Positions 10,504 to 22,215 of a stretch of DNA of 38,828 nucleotides are shown here, one piece after another. Both the position numbers and the translations under genes were made by a program. The notes under the pieces are model-generated. The model had not been told where the DNA came from. It saw only the letters and a program-made list of their open reading frames with translations, and ran no database searches. Each line of letters starts with the position of its first letter. Positions within the stretch are counted from its first letter, which is position 1. Origin of the DNA: Saccoglossus kowalevskii (taxonomy: Eukaryota; Hemichordata; Enteropneusta; Harrimaniidae); the NCBI RefSeq assembly GCF_000003605.2, contig NW_003151901.1, forward strand, positions 1 through 38,828, given 5' to 3'.

Positions 10504-13134
10504 CACTAGATGTGTGTCTGATCCACTAGATGTGTGTCTGAACCACTAGATGTGTGTCTGAACCACAAAATGTGTGTCTGCGCCACGAGATGTGTGTCTG
10601 AGCCACTAGATGTATGTCTGAGCCACTAGATGTGTGTCTGAGCCACTAAATGTGTGTCTGAGCCACAAGATGTGTGTCTGAGCCACAAGATGTGTGTCTG
10701 AGCCACAAGATGTGTCTCTGAGGCACAAGATGTGCGTCTGAGCCACTAGATGTGTATCTGCGCCATTAGATGTGTGTTTGAGTCAATAGATGTGTGACTG
10801 AGTTAATAGATGTGTGTCTGCGCAACTAGATGTGTGTCTGAGCTACTAGATGTGTGTCTGAGCCACTAGATGTGTGTCTGAGCCAATAGATGTGTGTCTG
10901 AGCTACTAGATGTGTGTCTGAGCTACTAGATGTGTATCTGAGCAACTAGATGTGTGTCTGAGCAACTAGATGTGTGTCTGAGCTACTAGATGTGTGTCAA
11001 AGCCACTAGATGTATGTCTAAGCTACTAGGTGTGTGTCTAAGGCATTAGATGTGTGCCTAAGCCACGAAATTTGTGTCTGAGCCACTAGATGTGTGTCTA
11101 AGGCATTAGATGTGTGCCTAAGCCACTAAATTTGTGCCTGAGCCACTAGATGTGTGTCTAAGCCACTAGATGTGTGTCTGAGCCACTAGATGTGTGTCTG
11201 AGCCACTAGATGTGTATCTGAGCCACAAGATGTGTTTCTGTGCCACTAGGTGTGTGTCTGAGCTACTAGATGTGTGTCTGAGCCATTAGATGTGTGTCTG
11301 AGCCACTAGATGCGTGTCTAAGCCACTAGATGTATGTCTGAGCCACTAGATGTATGTCTGAGCCACTAGATGTGTGTTTGAGCCACTAAATGTGTGTCTG
11401 AGCCACAGGATGTGTGTCTGAGCCACAAGATGTGTGTCTGAGCCACAAGATGTGTGTCTGAGCCACTAGATGTGTGTCTGCACCAATAGAGTTGTGTCTG
11501 AGTCAATAGATGTGTGTCTGAGACAATAGATGTGTGTCTAAGCTAGTAGATGTGTGTCTGAGCCACTAGATGTGTGTCTGCGCCAATAGATGTGTGTCTA
11601 AGCCACTAGATGTGTGTCTAAGCCACTAGATGTGTGTCTGAATCAATAGATGCGTGTCTGAGCCACTAGATGTATGTCTGAGCCACTAGATGTATGTCTG
11701 AGCCACGACATGTGTGTCTGAGCCACTAGATGTGTGTCTGAGCCACTAAATGTGTGTCTGAGCCACAAGATGTGTGTCTGAGCCACAAGATGTGTGTCTG
11801 AGCCACAAGATGTGTCTCTGAGGCACAAGATGTGTGTCTGAGCCACTAGATGTGTGTCTGCGCCAATAGAGTTGTGTCTGAGTCAATAGATGTGTGTCTG
11901 AGTCAATAGATGAGTGTCTAAGCTACTAGATGTGTGTCTGAGCCACTAGATGTGTGTCTGAGCCACTAGATGGGTGTCTGTGCCAAGAGATGTGTGTCTG
12001 AGTCAATAGATGTGTGTCTGAGTCACTAGATGTGTGTCTGAGTCAATAGATGTGTGTCTAAGCTAGTAGATGTGTGTCTGAGCCACTAGATGTGTGTCTG
12101 AGCCACTGGATGTGTGTCTGAGCCACTAGATGTGTGTCTGCGCCAATAGATGTGTGTCTGAGTCAATAGATGTGTGTCTGAGTCAATAGATGTGTGTCTG
12201 AGTCAATAGATGTGTGTCTAAGCTAGTAGATGTGTGTCTGAGCCACTAGATGTGTGTCTGAGCCACTGGATGTGTGTCTCAGCCAATAGATGTGTGTCTG
12301 AGCCAATAGATGTGTGTCTGAGCCAATAGATATGTGTCTCGGCTACTAGGTGTGTGTCTGAGCCACTAGATGTGTGTCTAAGCCACTAGATGTGTGTCTG
12401 AGTCAATAGATGCGTGTCTGAGCCACTAGATGTATGTCTGAGCCACTAGATGTATGTCTGAGCCACGAGATGTGTGTCTGAGCCACTAGATGTGTGTCTG
12501 AGCATCTAGATGTGTGTCTGAGCCACTAAATGTGTGTCTGAGCCACAAGATGTGTGTCTGAGCACTAGATGTGTATCTGAGCCACTAGATGTGTGTCTGA
12601 GCCACTAGATGGGTGTCTGAGCTACTAGATGTGTGTCTCAGTCAATAGATGTGTGTCTGAGCCACTAGATGTGTGTCAGAGTCACTAGATGTGTGTCTGA
12701 GCCACTAGATGTGTGTCTAAGCCACTAGATGTGTGTCTGAGTCAATAGATGCGTGTCTGAGCCACTAGATGTGTGTCTGAGCCAATAAATGTGTGTCTAA
12801 GCCTCTAGATGTGTGTCTGATCCACTAGATGTGTGTCTGAGTCAATAGATGTGTGTCTGAGCCACTAGATGTCTGTCTGAGCCACTAGATGTGTGTCCGA
12901 GCCACTAGATGTGTGTCTGAGCCACTAGATGTGTGTCTGAGCCACTAGATGTGTGTCAGAGTCACTAGATGTCTGTCTGAGCCACTAGATGTGTGTCTGA
13001 GCCACTAGATGTGTGTCTGAGCCACTAGATGTGTGTCAGAGTCACTAGATGTGTGTCTGAGCCAATAAATGTGTGTCTAAGCCTCTGGATGTGTGTCTGA
13101 GCCACTAGATGTGTGTCTGAGCCACTAGATGTGT
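10504..13134 (+). repeat. Array block 8 (131 units, one base missing)
   Basis: A mosaic. At about 10580 the trailer breaks off and 10582-11510 follows 26900-27828 at offset 16,318. Bases 11600-11830 match the gaatcaatag / gccacgac order of 14.1-14.35 kb. From 11832 the block repeats 9121 onward, including the one-base deletion (12561). A trailer start without an island is at 11239. Confidence 0.9.
10582..11510 (+). repeat. Segment also present at 26900-27828
   Basis: Constant offset 16,318. Shared rare units: gcgccattag (10760/27078), gtcaaagcc (10996/27314), gccacgaaatttgtg, and the island-free trailer start (11239/27558). Confidence 0.88.
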
Positions 13135-13214
13135 AACATCAAAACCTTTGAGTAGCAGAAGGGCACCTGTCAAAGCCAATATCAAAGTGTATGACCAATA
13201 GAGGGTATCGGGAT
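13135..13214 (+). repeat. Island 9 (80 bp, subfamily C)
   Basis: Same as island 8, exactly 2,711 bp downstream of it. Confidence 0.95.
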
Positions 13215-15046
13215 CACTAGATGTGTGTCTGATCCACTAGATGTGTGTCTGAACCACTAGATGTGTGTCTGAACCACAAAATGTGTGTCTGCGCCACTAG
13301 GTGTGTGTCTGAGCTACTAGATGTGTGTCTGAGCCATTAGATGTGTGTCTGAGCCAATAGATGCATGTCTGAGCCACTAGATGTGTGTTTGAGCCACTAA
13401 ATGTGTGTCTGGGCCACAAGATGTGTGTCTGAGCCACAAGATGTGTGTCTGAGCCACAAGTTGTGTGTCTGAGCCACTAGATGTGTGTCTGCGCCAATAG
13501 AGTTGTGTCTGAGTCAATAGATGTGTGTCTGAGTCAATAGATGTGTGTCTAAGCTACTAGATGTGTGTCTGAGCCACTAGATAAATGTCTGAGCCACTAG
13601 ATGTGTGTCTGAGTCACTAGATGTGTGTCTGCACCAATAGATGTGTGTCTGAGTCAATAGATGTGTGTCTGAGACAATAGATGTGTGTCTAAGCTAGTAG
13701 ATGTGTGTCTGAGCCACTAGATGTGAGTCTGCGCCAATAGATGTGTGTCTGCGCCAATAGATGTGTGTCTGAGCCACTAGATGTGTGTCTGAGCCACTAA
13801 ATGTGTGTCTGAGCCACAAGATGTGTGTCTGAGCCACACGATGTGTGTCTGAGCCAAAAGATGTGTCTCTGAGCCACTAGAAGTGTGTCTGCGCCAATAG
13901 ATGTGTGTCTGAGTCAATAGATGAGTGTCTGAGTCAATAGATGTGTGTCTAAGCTAGTAGATGTGTGTCTGAGCCACTAGATGTGTGTCTGAGCCACTGG
14001 ATGTGTGTCTCAGCCAATAGATGTGTGTCTTAGCCAATAGATGTGTGTCTGAGCCAATAGATATGTGTCTCGGCTACTAGGTGTGTGTCTGAGCCACTAG
14101 ATGTGTGTCTAAGCCACTAGATGTGTGTCTAAGCCACTAGATGTGTGTCTGAATCAATAGATGCGTGTCTGAGCCACTAGATGTATGTCTGAGCCACTAG
14201 ATGTATGTCTGAGCCACGACATGTGTGTCTGAGCCACTAGATGTGTGTCTGAGCCACTAGATGTGTGTCTGAGCCACTAAATGTGTGTCTGAGCCACAAG
14301 ATGTGTGTCTGAGCCACAAGATGTGTGTCTGAGCCACAAGATGTGTCTCTGAGGCACAAGATGTGTGTCTGAGCCACTAGATGTGTGTCTGCGCCAATAG
14401 ATGTGTGTCTGAGTCAATAGATGTGTGTCTGAGTTAATAGATGTGTGTCTGCGCAACTAGATGTGTGTCTGAGCTACTAGATGTGTGTCTGAGCCACTAG
14501 ATGTGTGTCTGAGCCAATAGATGTGTGTCTGAGCTACTAGATGTGTGTCTGAGCCACTAGATGTGTGTCTGAGCAACTAGATGTGTGTCTGACCTACTAG
14601 ATGTGTGTCGAAGCCACTAGATGTATGTCTAAGCTACTAGATGTGTGTCTAAGGCACTAGATGTGTGCCTAAGCCACTAAATTTGTGCCTGAGCCACTAG
14701 ATGTGTGTCTAAGCCACTAGATGTGTGTCTGAGCCACTAGATGTGTGTCTGAGCCACTAGATGTCTGTCTGAGCCACTAGATGTGTGTCCGAGCCACTAG
14801 ATGTGTGTCTGAGCCACTAGATGTGTGTCTGAGCCACTAGATGTGTGTCAGAGTCACTAGATGTGTGTCTGAGCTACTAGATGTGTGTCTGAGCCACCAG
14901 ATGTGTGTCTGAGCCACTAGATGTGTATCTGAGCCACTAGATGTGTGTCTGAGCCACTAGATGTGTGTCTGAGCCAATAAATGTGTGTCTAAGCCTCTAG
15001 ATGTGTGTCTGAGCCACTAGATGTGTGTCTGAGCCACTAGATGTGT
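13215..15046 (+). repeat. Array block 9 (exactly 91 units + 12 bp)
   Basis: The trailer has lost two units near 13361, where gatgcatgtc looks like a fusion of gatgcgtg and gatgtatg units. A private ataaatgtc unit is at 13581. From about 13380 the block parallels 27687 onward at a constant offset of 14,307. Cassette ctcggctac at 14069; gtcgaagcc at 14607. Confidence 0.9.
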
Positions 15047-15358
15047 AACATCAAAACCTTTGAGTAGCAGAAGGGCACCTGTCAAAGCCAATATCAAAGT
15101 GTATGAACCAATAGAGGGTATCGGAGTAACTAGATGTGTGTCTGATCCACTAGATATGTGTCTGCACCACTAGATGTGTGTCTGAGCCACAAAATGTGTG
15201 TCTGTGCCACTAGGTGTGTGTCTGAGCTACTAGATGTGTGTCTGAGCCATTAGATGTGTGTCTGAGCCACTAGATGCGTGTCTGAGCCACTAGATGTATG
15301 TCTGAGCCACTAGATGTATGTCTGAGCCACTAGATGTGTGTTTGAGCCACTAAATGTG
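13380..15358 (+). repeat. Segment also present at 27687-29665
   Basis: Constant offset 14,307 over nearly 2 kb with no indel. Marks: gcaccaatag (13631/27938), doubled aagcc before gaatcaatag, gccacgac, ctcggctac (14069/28376), gccaccag, and the islands at 15047/29354. Confidence 0.9.
15047..15127 (+). repeat. Island 10 (81 bp)
   Basis: Subfamily A with a private cggagt end, followed by aactag as in islands 1, 15, 18 and 19. Confidence 0.95.
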
Positions 15359-17221
15359 TGTCTGCGCCAATAGAGTTGTGTCTGAGTCAATAGATGTGTG
15401 TCTGCGCCAATAGATGTGTGTCTGAGTCAATAGATGTGTGTCTGAGTCAATAGATGTGTGTCTAAGCTAGTAGATGTGTGTCTGAGCCACTATATGTGTG
15501 TCTGTGCCACTGGATGTGTGTCTCAGCCACTAGATGTGTGTCAGAGTCACTAGATGTGTGTCTGACCCACTAGATGTGTGTCTGAGCCACTAGATGTGTG
15601 TCTAAGCCACTAGATGTGTGTCTGAGTCAATAGATGCGTGTCTGAGCCACTAGATGTATGTCTGAGCCACTAGATGTATGTCTGAGCCACGAGATGTGTG
15701 TCTGAGCCACTAGATGTGTGTCTGAGCCACTAGATGTGTGTCTGAGCCACTAAATGTGTGTCTGAGCCACAAGATGTGTGTCTGACCCACAAGATGTGTG
15801 TCTGAGCCACAAGATGTGTCTCTGAGGCACAAGATGTGCGTCTGAGCCACTAGATGTGTGTCTGCGCCAATAGATGTGTGTTTGAGTCAATAGATGTGTG
15901 ACTGAGTTAATAGATGTGTGTCTGCGCAACTAGATGTGTGTCTGAGCTACTAGATGTGTGTCTGAGCCACTAGATGTGTGTCTGAGCCAATAGATGTGTG
16001 TCTGAGCTACTAGATGTGTGTCTGAGCTACTATATGTGTGTCTGAGCAACTAGATGTGTGTCTGATCTACTATATGTGTGTCGAAGCCACTAGATGTATG
16101 TCTAAGCTACTAGAATGTGTGTCTAAGGCATTAGATGTGTGCCTAAGCGACTAATTTTGTGCCCTGAGCCACTAGATGTGTGTCTAAGCCACTAGATGTG
16201 TGTCTGAGCCACAAGATGTGTGTCTGAGCCACTAGATGTGTATCTGAGCCACTAGATGTGTGTCTGAGCCAATAGATGTGTGTCTAAGCCTCTAGATGTG
16301 TGTCTGATCCACTAGATGTGTGTCTGAGTCAATAGATGTGTGTCTGAGCTACTAGATGTGTGTCTGAGCCACTAGATGTGTGTCTGAGCTACTAGATGTG
16401 TGTCTGAGCCACTAGATGTGTGTCTGAGCCACTAGATGGGTGTCTGAGCTACTAGATGTGTGTCTGAGCTACTAGATGTGTGTCTGAGCCACTAGATGTG
16501 TGTCTGAGTCATTAGATGTGTGTCTGAGCCACTAGATGGGTGTCTGAGCTACCAGATGTGTGTCTGAGCTACTAGATGTGTGTCTGAGCCACTAGATGTG
16601 TGTCTGAGCTACTAGATGTGTGTCTGAGCCACTAGATGTGAGTCTGAGCTACTAGATGTGTGTCTGAGCCACTAGATGTGTGTCTGAGCCACTAGATGGG
16701 TGTCTGAGCTACTAGATGTGTGTCTCAGTCAATAGATGTGTGTCTGAGCCACTAGATGTGTGTCAGAGTCACTAGATGTGTGTCTGAGCCACTAGATGTG
16801 TGTCTAAGCCACTAGATGTGTGTCTGAGTCAATAGATGCGTGTCTGAGCCACTAGATGTGTGTCTGAGCCAATAAATGTGTGTCTAAGCCTCTAGATGTG
16901 TGTCTCATCCACTAGATGTGTGTCTGAGTCAATAGATGTGTGTCTGAGCCACTAGATGTCTGTCTGAGCCACTAGATGTGTGTCTGAGCCACTAGATGTG
17001 TGTCTGAGCCACGAGATGTGTGTCTGGGCCACTAGATGTGTGTCAGAGCCACTAGATGTGTGTCTGAGCTACTAGATGTGTGTCTGAGCCACTAGATGTG
17101 TGTCTGAGCCACTAGATGTGTGTCTGAGCCACTAGATGTGTGTCTGTGCCACTAGATGTGTGTCTGAGCCAATAGATGTGTGTCTGTGCCAATAGATGTG
17201 TGTCTGAGCTAGTAGATGTGT
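15128..17221 (+). repeat. Array block 10 (104 units, two extra bases)
   Basis: 15047-15949 parallels 24648-25550 at offset 9,601, including the absence of gccacaag units before gcgccaatagag. Extra bases at about 16114 (tagaatg) and 16163 (gccctgag). 16.08-16.7 kb resembles the 6641 and 7793 modules. The block ends in an atypical leader (gtgccaatag, gagctagtag). Confidence 0.9.
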
Positions 17222-17248
17222 AACATCAAAACCTTTGAGTAGCAGAAG
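17222..17248 (+). repeat. Island 11, truncated (27 bp)
   Basis: Only the first 27 bases of the island are present, to agcagaag, then the array resumes at atgtgtgtc. The missing part is 54 bases of island plus the six bases cactag, that is 60 bp or 60 plus a whole number of units, so the 20-bp register after it is unaffected. The short shared ag/aga at the junction would fit a microhomology deletion. Confidence 0.92.
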
Positions 17249-18214
17249 ATGTGTGTCTAAGCCACTGGATGTGTGTCTGAGCCAATAGATGTGTGTCTGA
17301 GCCACTAGATGTGTGTCTGAGCCAATAGATGTGTGTCTGAGCCACTAGATGTGTGTCTGAGCCACTAGATGTGTGTCTAAGCCACTAGGTGTGTGTCTGA
17401 GCCACTAGATGTGTGTCTGAGCCACTAGATGTATGTCTGAGCCACTAGATGTGTGTCTGAGCCACTAGATGTGTGTCTGAGCCACTAAATGTGTGTCTGA
17501 GCCACACGATGTGTGTCTGAGCCACAAGATGTGTGTCTGAGCTACAAGATGTGTCTCTGAGGCACAAGATGTGCGTCTGAGCCACTAGATGTGTGTCTGC
17601 GCCAATAGATGTGTGTCTGAGTCAATAGATGTGTGTCTGAGTTAATAGATGTGTGTCTGCGCAACTAGATGTGTGTCTGAGCCACTATATGTGTGTCTGA
17701 GCCACTAGATGTGTATCTGAACCACTAGATGTGTGTCAGAGTCACTAGATGTGTGTCTGAGCCACTAGATGTGTGTCTGAGCCACTAGATGTGTGTCTTA
17801 GCCACTAGATGTGTGTCTGAGCCACTAGATGTGTGTCTGAGCCAATAAATGTGTGTCTAAGCCTCTAGATGTTTGTCTGATCCACTAGATGTGTGTCTGA
17901 GTCAATAGATGTGTGTCTGAGCCACTAGATGTCTGTCTGAGCCACTAGATGTGTGTCCGAGCCACGAGATGTGTGTCTGAGCCACTAGATGTGTGTCTGA
18001 GCCACTAGATGTGTGTCAGAGTCACTAGATGTGTGTCTGACCCACTAGATGTGTGTCTGAGCCACTAGATGTGTGTCTGAGCCACTAGATGTGTATCTGA
18101 GCCACTAGATGTGTGTCTGAGCCACTAGATGTGTGTCTGAGCCAATAAATGTGTGTCTAAGCCTCTAGATGTGTGTCTGAGCCACTAGATGTGTGTCTGA
18201 GCCACTAGATGCGT
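17249..18214 (+). repeat. Array block 11 (48 units counting the partial first)
   Basis: No trailer follows the truncated island: units aagccactgg, gccaatag and gccac come directly. 17541-18214 (gctacaag to island) is the same length, 674 bp, as 36093-36766 and close to 25547-26200. Confidence 0.9.
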
Positions 18215-18295
18215 AACATCAAAACCTTTGAGTAGCAGAAGGGCACCTGTCAAAGCCAATATCAAAGTGTATGAACCAATAGAGGGTATCGGGGT
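18215..18295 (+). repeat. Island 12 (81 bp, subfamily A)
   Basis: Complete island; preceded by gatgcgt instead of gatgtgt and followed by a ggtcc unit instead of gatcc. Confidence 0.95.
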
Positions 18296-19768
18296 CACTA
18301 GATGTGTGTCTGGTCCACTAGATGTGTGTCTGAACCACTAGATGTGTGTCTGAGCCACAAAAATGTGTGTCTGTGCCACTAGGTGTGTGTCTGAGCTACT
18401 AGATGTGTGTCTGAGCCATTAGATGTGTGTCTGAGCCACCAGATGCGTGTCTGAGCCACTAGATGTATGTCTGAGCCACTAGATGTATGTCTGAGCCACT
18501 AGATGTGTGTTTGAGCCACTAAATGTGTGTCTGAGCCACAAGATGTGTGTCTGAGCCACAAGATGTGTGTCTGAGCCACAAGATGTGTGTCTGAGCCACT
18601 AGATGTGTGTCTGCGCCAATAGAGTTGTGTCTGAGTCAATAGATGTGTGTCTGAGTCAATAGATGAGTGTCTAAGCTACTAGATGTGTGTCTGAGCCACT
18701 AGATGTGTGTCTGAGCCACTAGATGTGTGTCTGCGCCAATAGATGTGTGTCTGCGCCAATAGATGTGTGTCTGAGTCAATAGATGTGTGTCTGAGTCAAT
18801 AGATGTGTGTCTAAGCTAGTAGATGTGTGTCTGAGCCACTAGATGTGTGTCTGAGCCACTGGATGTGTGTCTCAGCCAATAGATGTGTGTCTGAGCCAAT
18901 AGATGTGTGTCTGAGTCAATAGATATGTGTCTCGGCTACTAGGTGTGTGTCTGAGCCACTAGATGTGTGTCTAAGCCACTAGATGTGTGTCTGAGTCAAT
19001 AGATGCGTGTCTGAGCCACTAGATGTATGTCTGAGCCACTAGATGTATGTCTGAGCCACGAGATGTGTGTCTGGGCCACTAGATGTGTGTCTGAGCCACT
19101 AGATGTGTGTCTGAGCCACTAAATGTGTGTCTGAGCCACAAGATGTGTGTCTGACCCACAAGATGTGTGTCTGAGCCACAAGATGTGTCTCTGAGGCACA
19201 AGATGTGCGTCTGAGCCACTAGATGTGTGTCTGCGCCAATAGATGTGTGTCTGAGTCAATAGATGTGTGTCTGAGTCAATAGATGTGTGTCTAAGCTAGT
19301 AGATGTGTGTCTGAGCCACTAGATGTGTGTCTGAGCCACTGGATGTGTGTCTCAGCCAATAGATGTGTGTCTGAGCAAATAGATGTGTGTCTGAGCCAAT
19401 AGATATGTGTCTCGGCTACTAGGTGTGTGTCTGAGCCACTAGATGTGTGTCTAAGCCACTAGATGTGTGTCTGAATCAATAGATGCGTGTCTGAGCCACT
19501 AGATGTATGTCTGAGCCACTAGATGTATGTCTGAGCCACGAGATGTGTGTCTGAGCTACTAGATGTGTGTCTGAGCCACTAGATGTGTGTCTGAGCCAAT
19601 AGATGTGTGTCTGAGCTACTAGATGTGTGTCTGAGCTACTAGATGTGTGTCTGAGCCACTAGATGCGTGTCTGAGCTACTAGATGTGTGTCTGAGCTACT
19701 AGATGTGTGTCTAAGCCACTAGATGTGTATCTGAGTCATTAGATGTGTGTCTGAGCCACTAGATGTGT
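18296..19768 (+). repeat. Array block 12 (73 units, one extra base)
   Basis: Extra a near 18360 (cacaaaaatg). Contains a local 480-bp (24-unit) tandem duplication, about 18741-19066 to 19221-19546, seen in the two ctcggctac cassettes at 18931 and 19411. The leader before island 13 is atypical (gtcattag unit). Confidence 0.9.
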
Positions 19769-19849
19769 AACATCAAAACCTTTGAGTAGCAGAAGGGCAC
19801 CTGTCAAAGCCAATATCAAAGTGTATGAACCAATACAGGGTATCTGGGT
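19769..19849 (+). repeat. Island 13 (81 bp, subfamily B)
   Basis: acagggtatctgggt end. Counterpart of island 20, exactly 12,773 bp upstream of it. Confidence 0.95.
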
Positions 19850-20580
19850 CACTAGATGTGTGTCTGAACCACTAGATGTGTGTCTGAGCCACAAAATGTG
19901 TGTCTGTGCCACTAGGTGTGTGTCTGAGCTACTAGATGTGTGTTTGAGCCATTAGATGTGTGTCTGAGCCACTAGATGCGTGTCTGAGCGACTAGATGTA
20001 TGTCTGAGCCACTAGATGTATGTCTGAGCCACTAGATGTGTGTTTGAGCCACTAAATGTGTGTCTGAGCCACAAGATGTGTGTCTGAGCCACAAGATGTG
20101 TATCTGAGCCACAAGATGTGTGTCTGAGCCACTAGATGTGTGTCTGCGCCAATAGAGTTGTGTCTGAGTCAATAGATGTGTGTCTGAGTCAATAGATGTG
20201 TGTCTAAGCTACTAGATGTGTGTCTGAGCCATAGATGTGTGTCTGAGCCACTAGATGTGTGTCTGCGCCAATAGATGTGTGTCTGCGCCAATAGATGTGT
20301 GTCTGAGTCAATAGATGTGTGTCTGAGTCAATAGATGTGTGTCTGAGCCACAAGATGTGTGTCAGAGTCACTAGATATGTGTCAGAGTCACTAGATGTGT
20401 GTCTGAGCCACTAGATGTGTGTCTGAGCCACTAGATGTGTGTCTGAGCCACTAGATGTGTATCTGAGCCACTAGTTGTGTGTCTGAGCCACTAGATGTGT
20501 GTCTGAGCCAATAAATGTGTGTCTAAGCCTCTAGATGTGTGTCTGAGCCACTAGATGTGTGCCTGAGCCACTAGATGTGT
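19850..20580 (+). repeat. Array block 13 (36 units, one base missing)
   Basis: B-type trailer; one-base deletion at 20228 (gccatagatg), shared with block 20 at 33001. Confidence 0.9.
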
Positions 20581-20661
20581 AACATCAAAACCTTTGAGTA
20601 GCAGAAGGGCACCTGTCAAAGCCAATATCAAAGTGTATGAACCAATAGAGGGTATCGGGGT
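20581..20661 (+). repeat. Island 14 (81 bp, subfamily A)
   Basis: Complete; only 812 bp after island 13. Counterpart of island 21. Confidence 0.95.
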
Positions 20662-22134
20662 CACTAGATGTGTGTCTGATCCACTAGATGTGTGTCTGAA
20701 CCACTAGATGTGTGTCTGAACCACAAAATGTGTGTCTGTGCCACTAGGTGTGTGTCTGAGCTACTAGATGTGTGTCTGAGCCATTAGATGTGTGTCTGAG
20801 CCACTAGATGCGTGTCTGAGCCACTAGATGTATGTCTGAGCCACTAGATGTATGTCTGAGCCACTAGATGTGTGTTTGAGCCACTAAATGTGTGTCTGAG
20901 CCACATGATGTGTGTCTGAGCCACAAGATGTGTGTCTGAGCCACAAGATGTGTGTCTGAGCCACTAGATGTGTGTCTGCACCAATAGAGTTGTGTCTGAG
21001 TCAATAGATGTGAGTCTGAGTCAATAGATGTGTGTCTAAGCTACTAGATGTGTGTCTGAGCCACTAGATGTGTGTCTGAGCCACTAGATGTGTGTCTGAG
21101 CCACTAGATGTGTGTCTGCGCCAATAGATGTGTGTCTGAGTCAATAGATGTGTGTCTGAGTCAATAGATGTGTGTCTAAGCTAGTAGATGTGTGTCTGAG
21201 CCTCTAGATGTGTGTCTGCGCCAATAGATGTGTGTCTGCGCCAATAGATGTGTGTCTGAGCCACTAGATGTGTGTCTGAGCCACTAAATGTGTGTCTGAG
21301 CCACAAGATGTGTGTCTGAGCCACACGATGTGTGTCTGAGCCAAAAGATGTGTCTCTGAGCCACTAGATGTGTGTCTGCGCCAATAGATGTGTGTCTGAG
21401 TCAATAGATGTGTGTCTGAGTCAATAGATGTGTGTCTAAGCTAGTAGATGTGTGTCTGAGCCACTAGATGTGTGTCTGAGCCACTGGATGTGTGTCTCAG
21501 CCAATAGATGTGTGTCTTAGCCAATAGATGTGTGTCTGAGCCAATAGATATGTGTCTCGGCTACTAGGTGTGTGTCTGAGCCACTAGATGTGTGTCTAAG
21601 CCACTAGATGTGTGTCTGAATCAATAGATGCGTGTCTGAGCCACTAGATGTATGTCTGAGCCACTAGATGTATGTCTGAGCCACGAGATGTGTGTCTGAG
21701 CCACTAGATGTGTGTCTGAGCCACTAGATGTGTGTCTGAGCCACTAGATGCGTCTCTGAGGCACAAGATGTGTGTCTGAGCCACTAGATGTGTGTCTGCG
21801 CCAATAGATGTGTGTCTGAGTCAATAGATGTGTGTCTGAGTTAATAGATGTGTGTCTGCGCAACTAGATGTGGTCTGAGCTACTAGATGTGTGTCTGAGC
21901 CACTAGATGTGTGTCTGAGCCAATAGATGTGTGTCTGAGCTACTAGATGTGTGTCTGAGCCACTAGATGTGTGTCTGAGCCACAAGATGTGTGTCTGATC
22001 CACAAGATGTGTGTCTGAGCCACTAGATGTGTGTCTGCGCCAATAGAGTTGTGTCTGAGTCAATAGATGTGTGTCTGAGTCAATAGATGTGTGTCTAAGC
22101 TACTAGATGTGTGTCTGAGCGCCACTAGATGTGT
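20662..22134 (+). repeat. Array block 14 (73 units; one base lost, two gained)
   Basis: Parallels 33355-34360. Cassette ctcggctac at 21556. One base lost near 21872 (gatgtggtctg) and two gained near 22121 (gagcgccactag), just before an atypical leader. Units lacking CTAG in every third position around 21.82-22.06 kb produce the longest chance minus-strand open frame in the window. Confidence 0.9.
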
Positions 22135-22215
22135 AACATCAAAACCTTTGAGTAGCAGAAGGGCACCTGTCAAAGCCAATATCAAAGTGTATGAACCAAT
22201 AGAGGGTATCGGGGT
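22135..22215 (+). repeat. Island 15 (81 bp, subfamily A)
   Basis: Followed by aacttgatg, a private form, and a cttagcc unit in place of gatcc. The later trailer units gctactaaatg and gatttatg are shared with island 22. Confidence 0.95.

Larger units (their letters stand above)
9121..13290 (+). repeat. Segment duplication 9121-10579 / 11832-13290
   Basis: Constant offset 2,711 bp across about 1,459 bp. Shared private marks: gccaagag (9271/11982), ctcggctac (9627/12338), a one-base deletion (9850/12561), and islands 8 and 9 with the cgggat end. Divergence begins sharply after gcgccac at 10580/13291. Confidence 0.92.
19769..21740 (+). repeat. Two-island segment also present at 32542-34360
   Basis: Contains a B island followed by an A-type island in both places (13-14 and 20-21). 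Offset 12,773 at the first island, 12,693 at the second (four units lost in the downstream copy), then 12,673. The gccatagatg one-base deletion is shared at 20228 and 33001. Confidence 0.9.

Noticed and set aside
11643-11846. Minus-strand open frame of 67 codons, rich in THLVAQTHI-like repeats
   Set aside because: A by-product of the 20-bp repeat. Each frame cycles through the three phases every 60 bp and stays open only while every third unit lacks CTAG (gccacaag, gccaatag forms). There is no domain or composition of a real gene.
21821-22063. Minus-strand open frame of 80 codons
   Set aside because: Same cause; the longest open stretch in 38.8 kb is only 80 codons, and it includes a one-base deletion in the array that happens to extend it.
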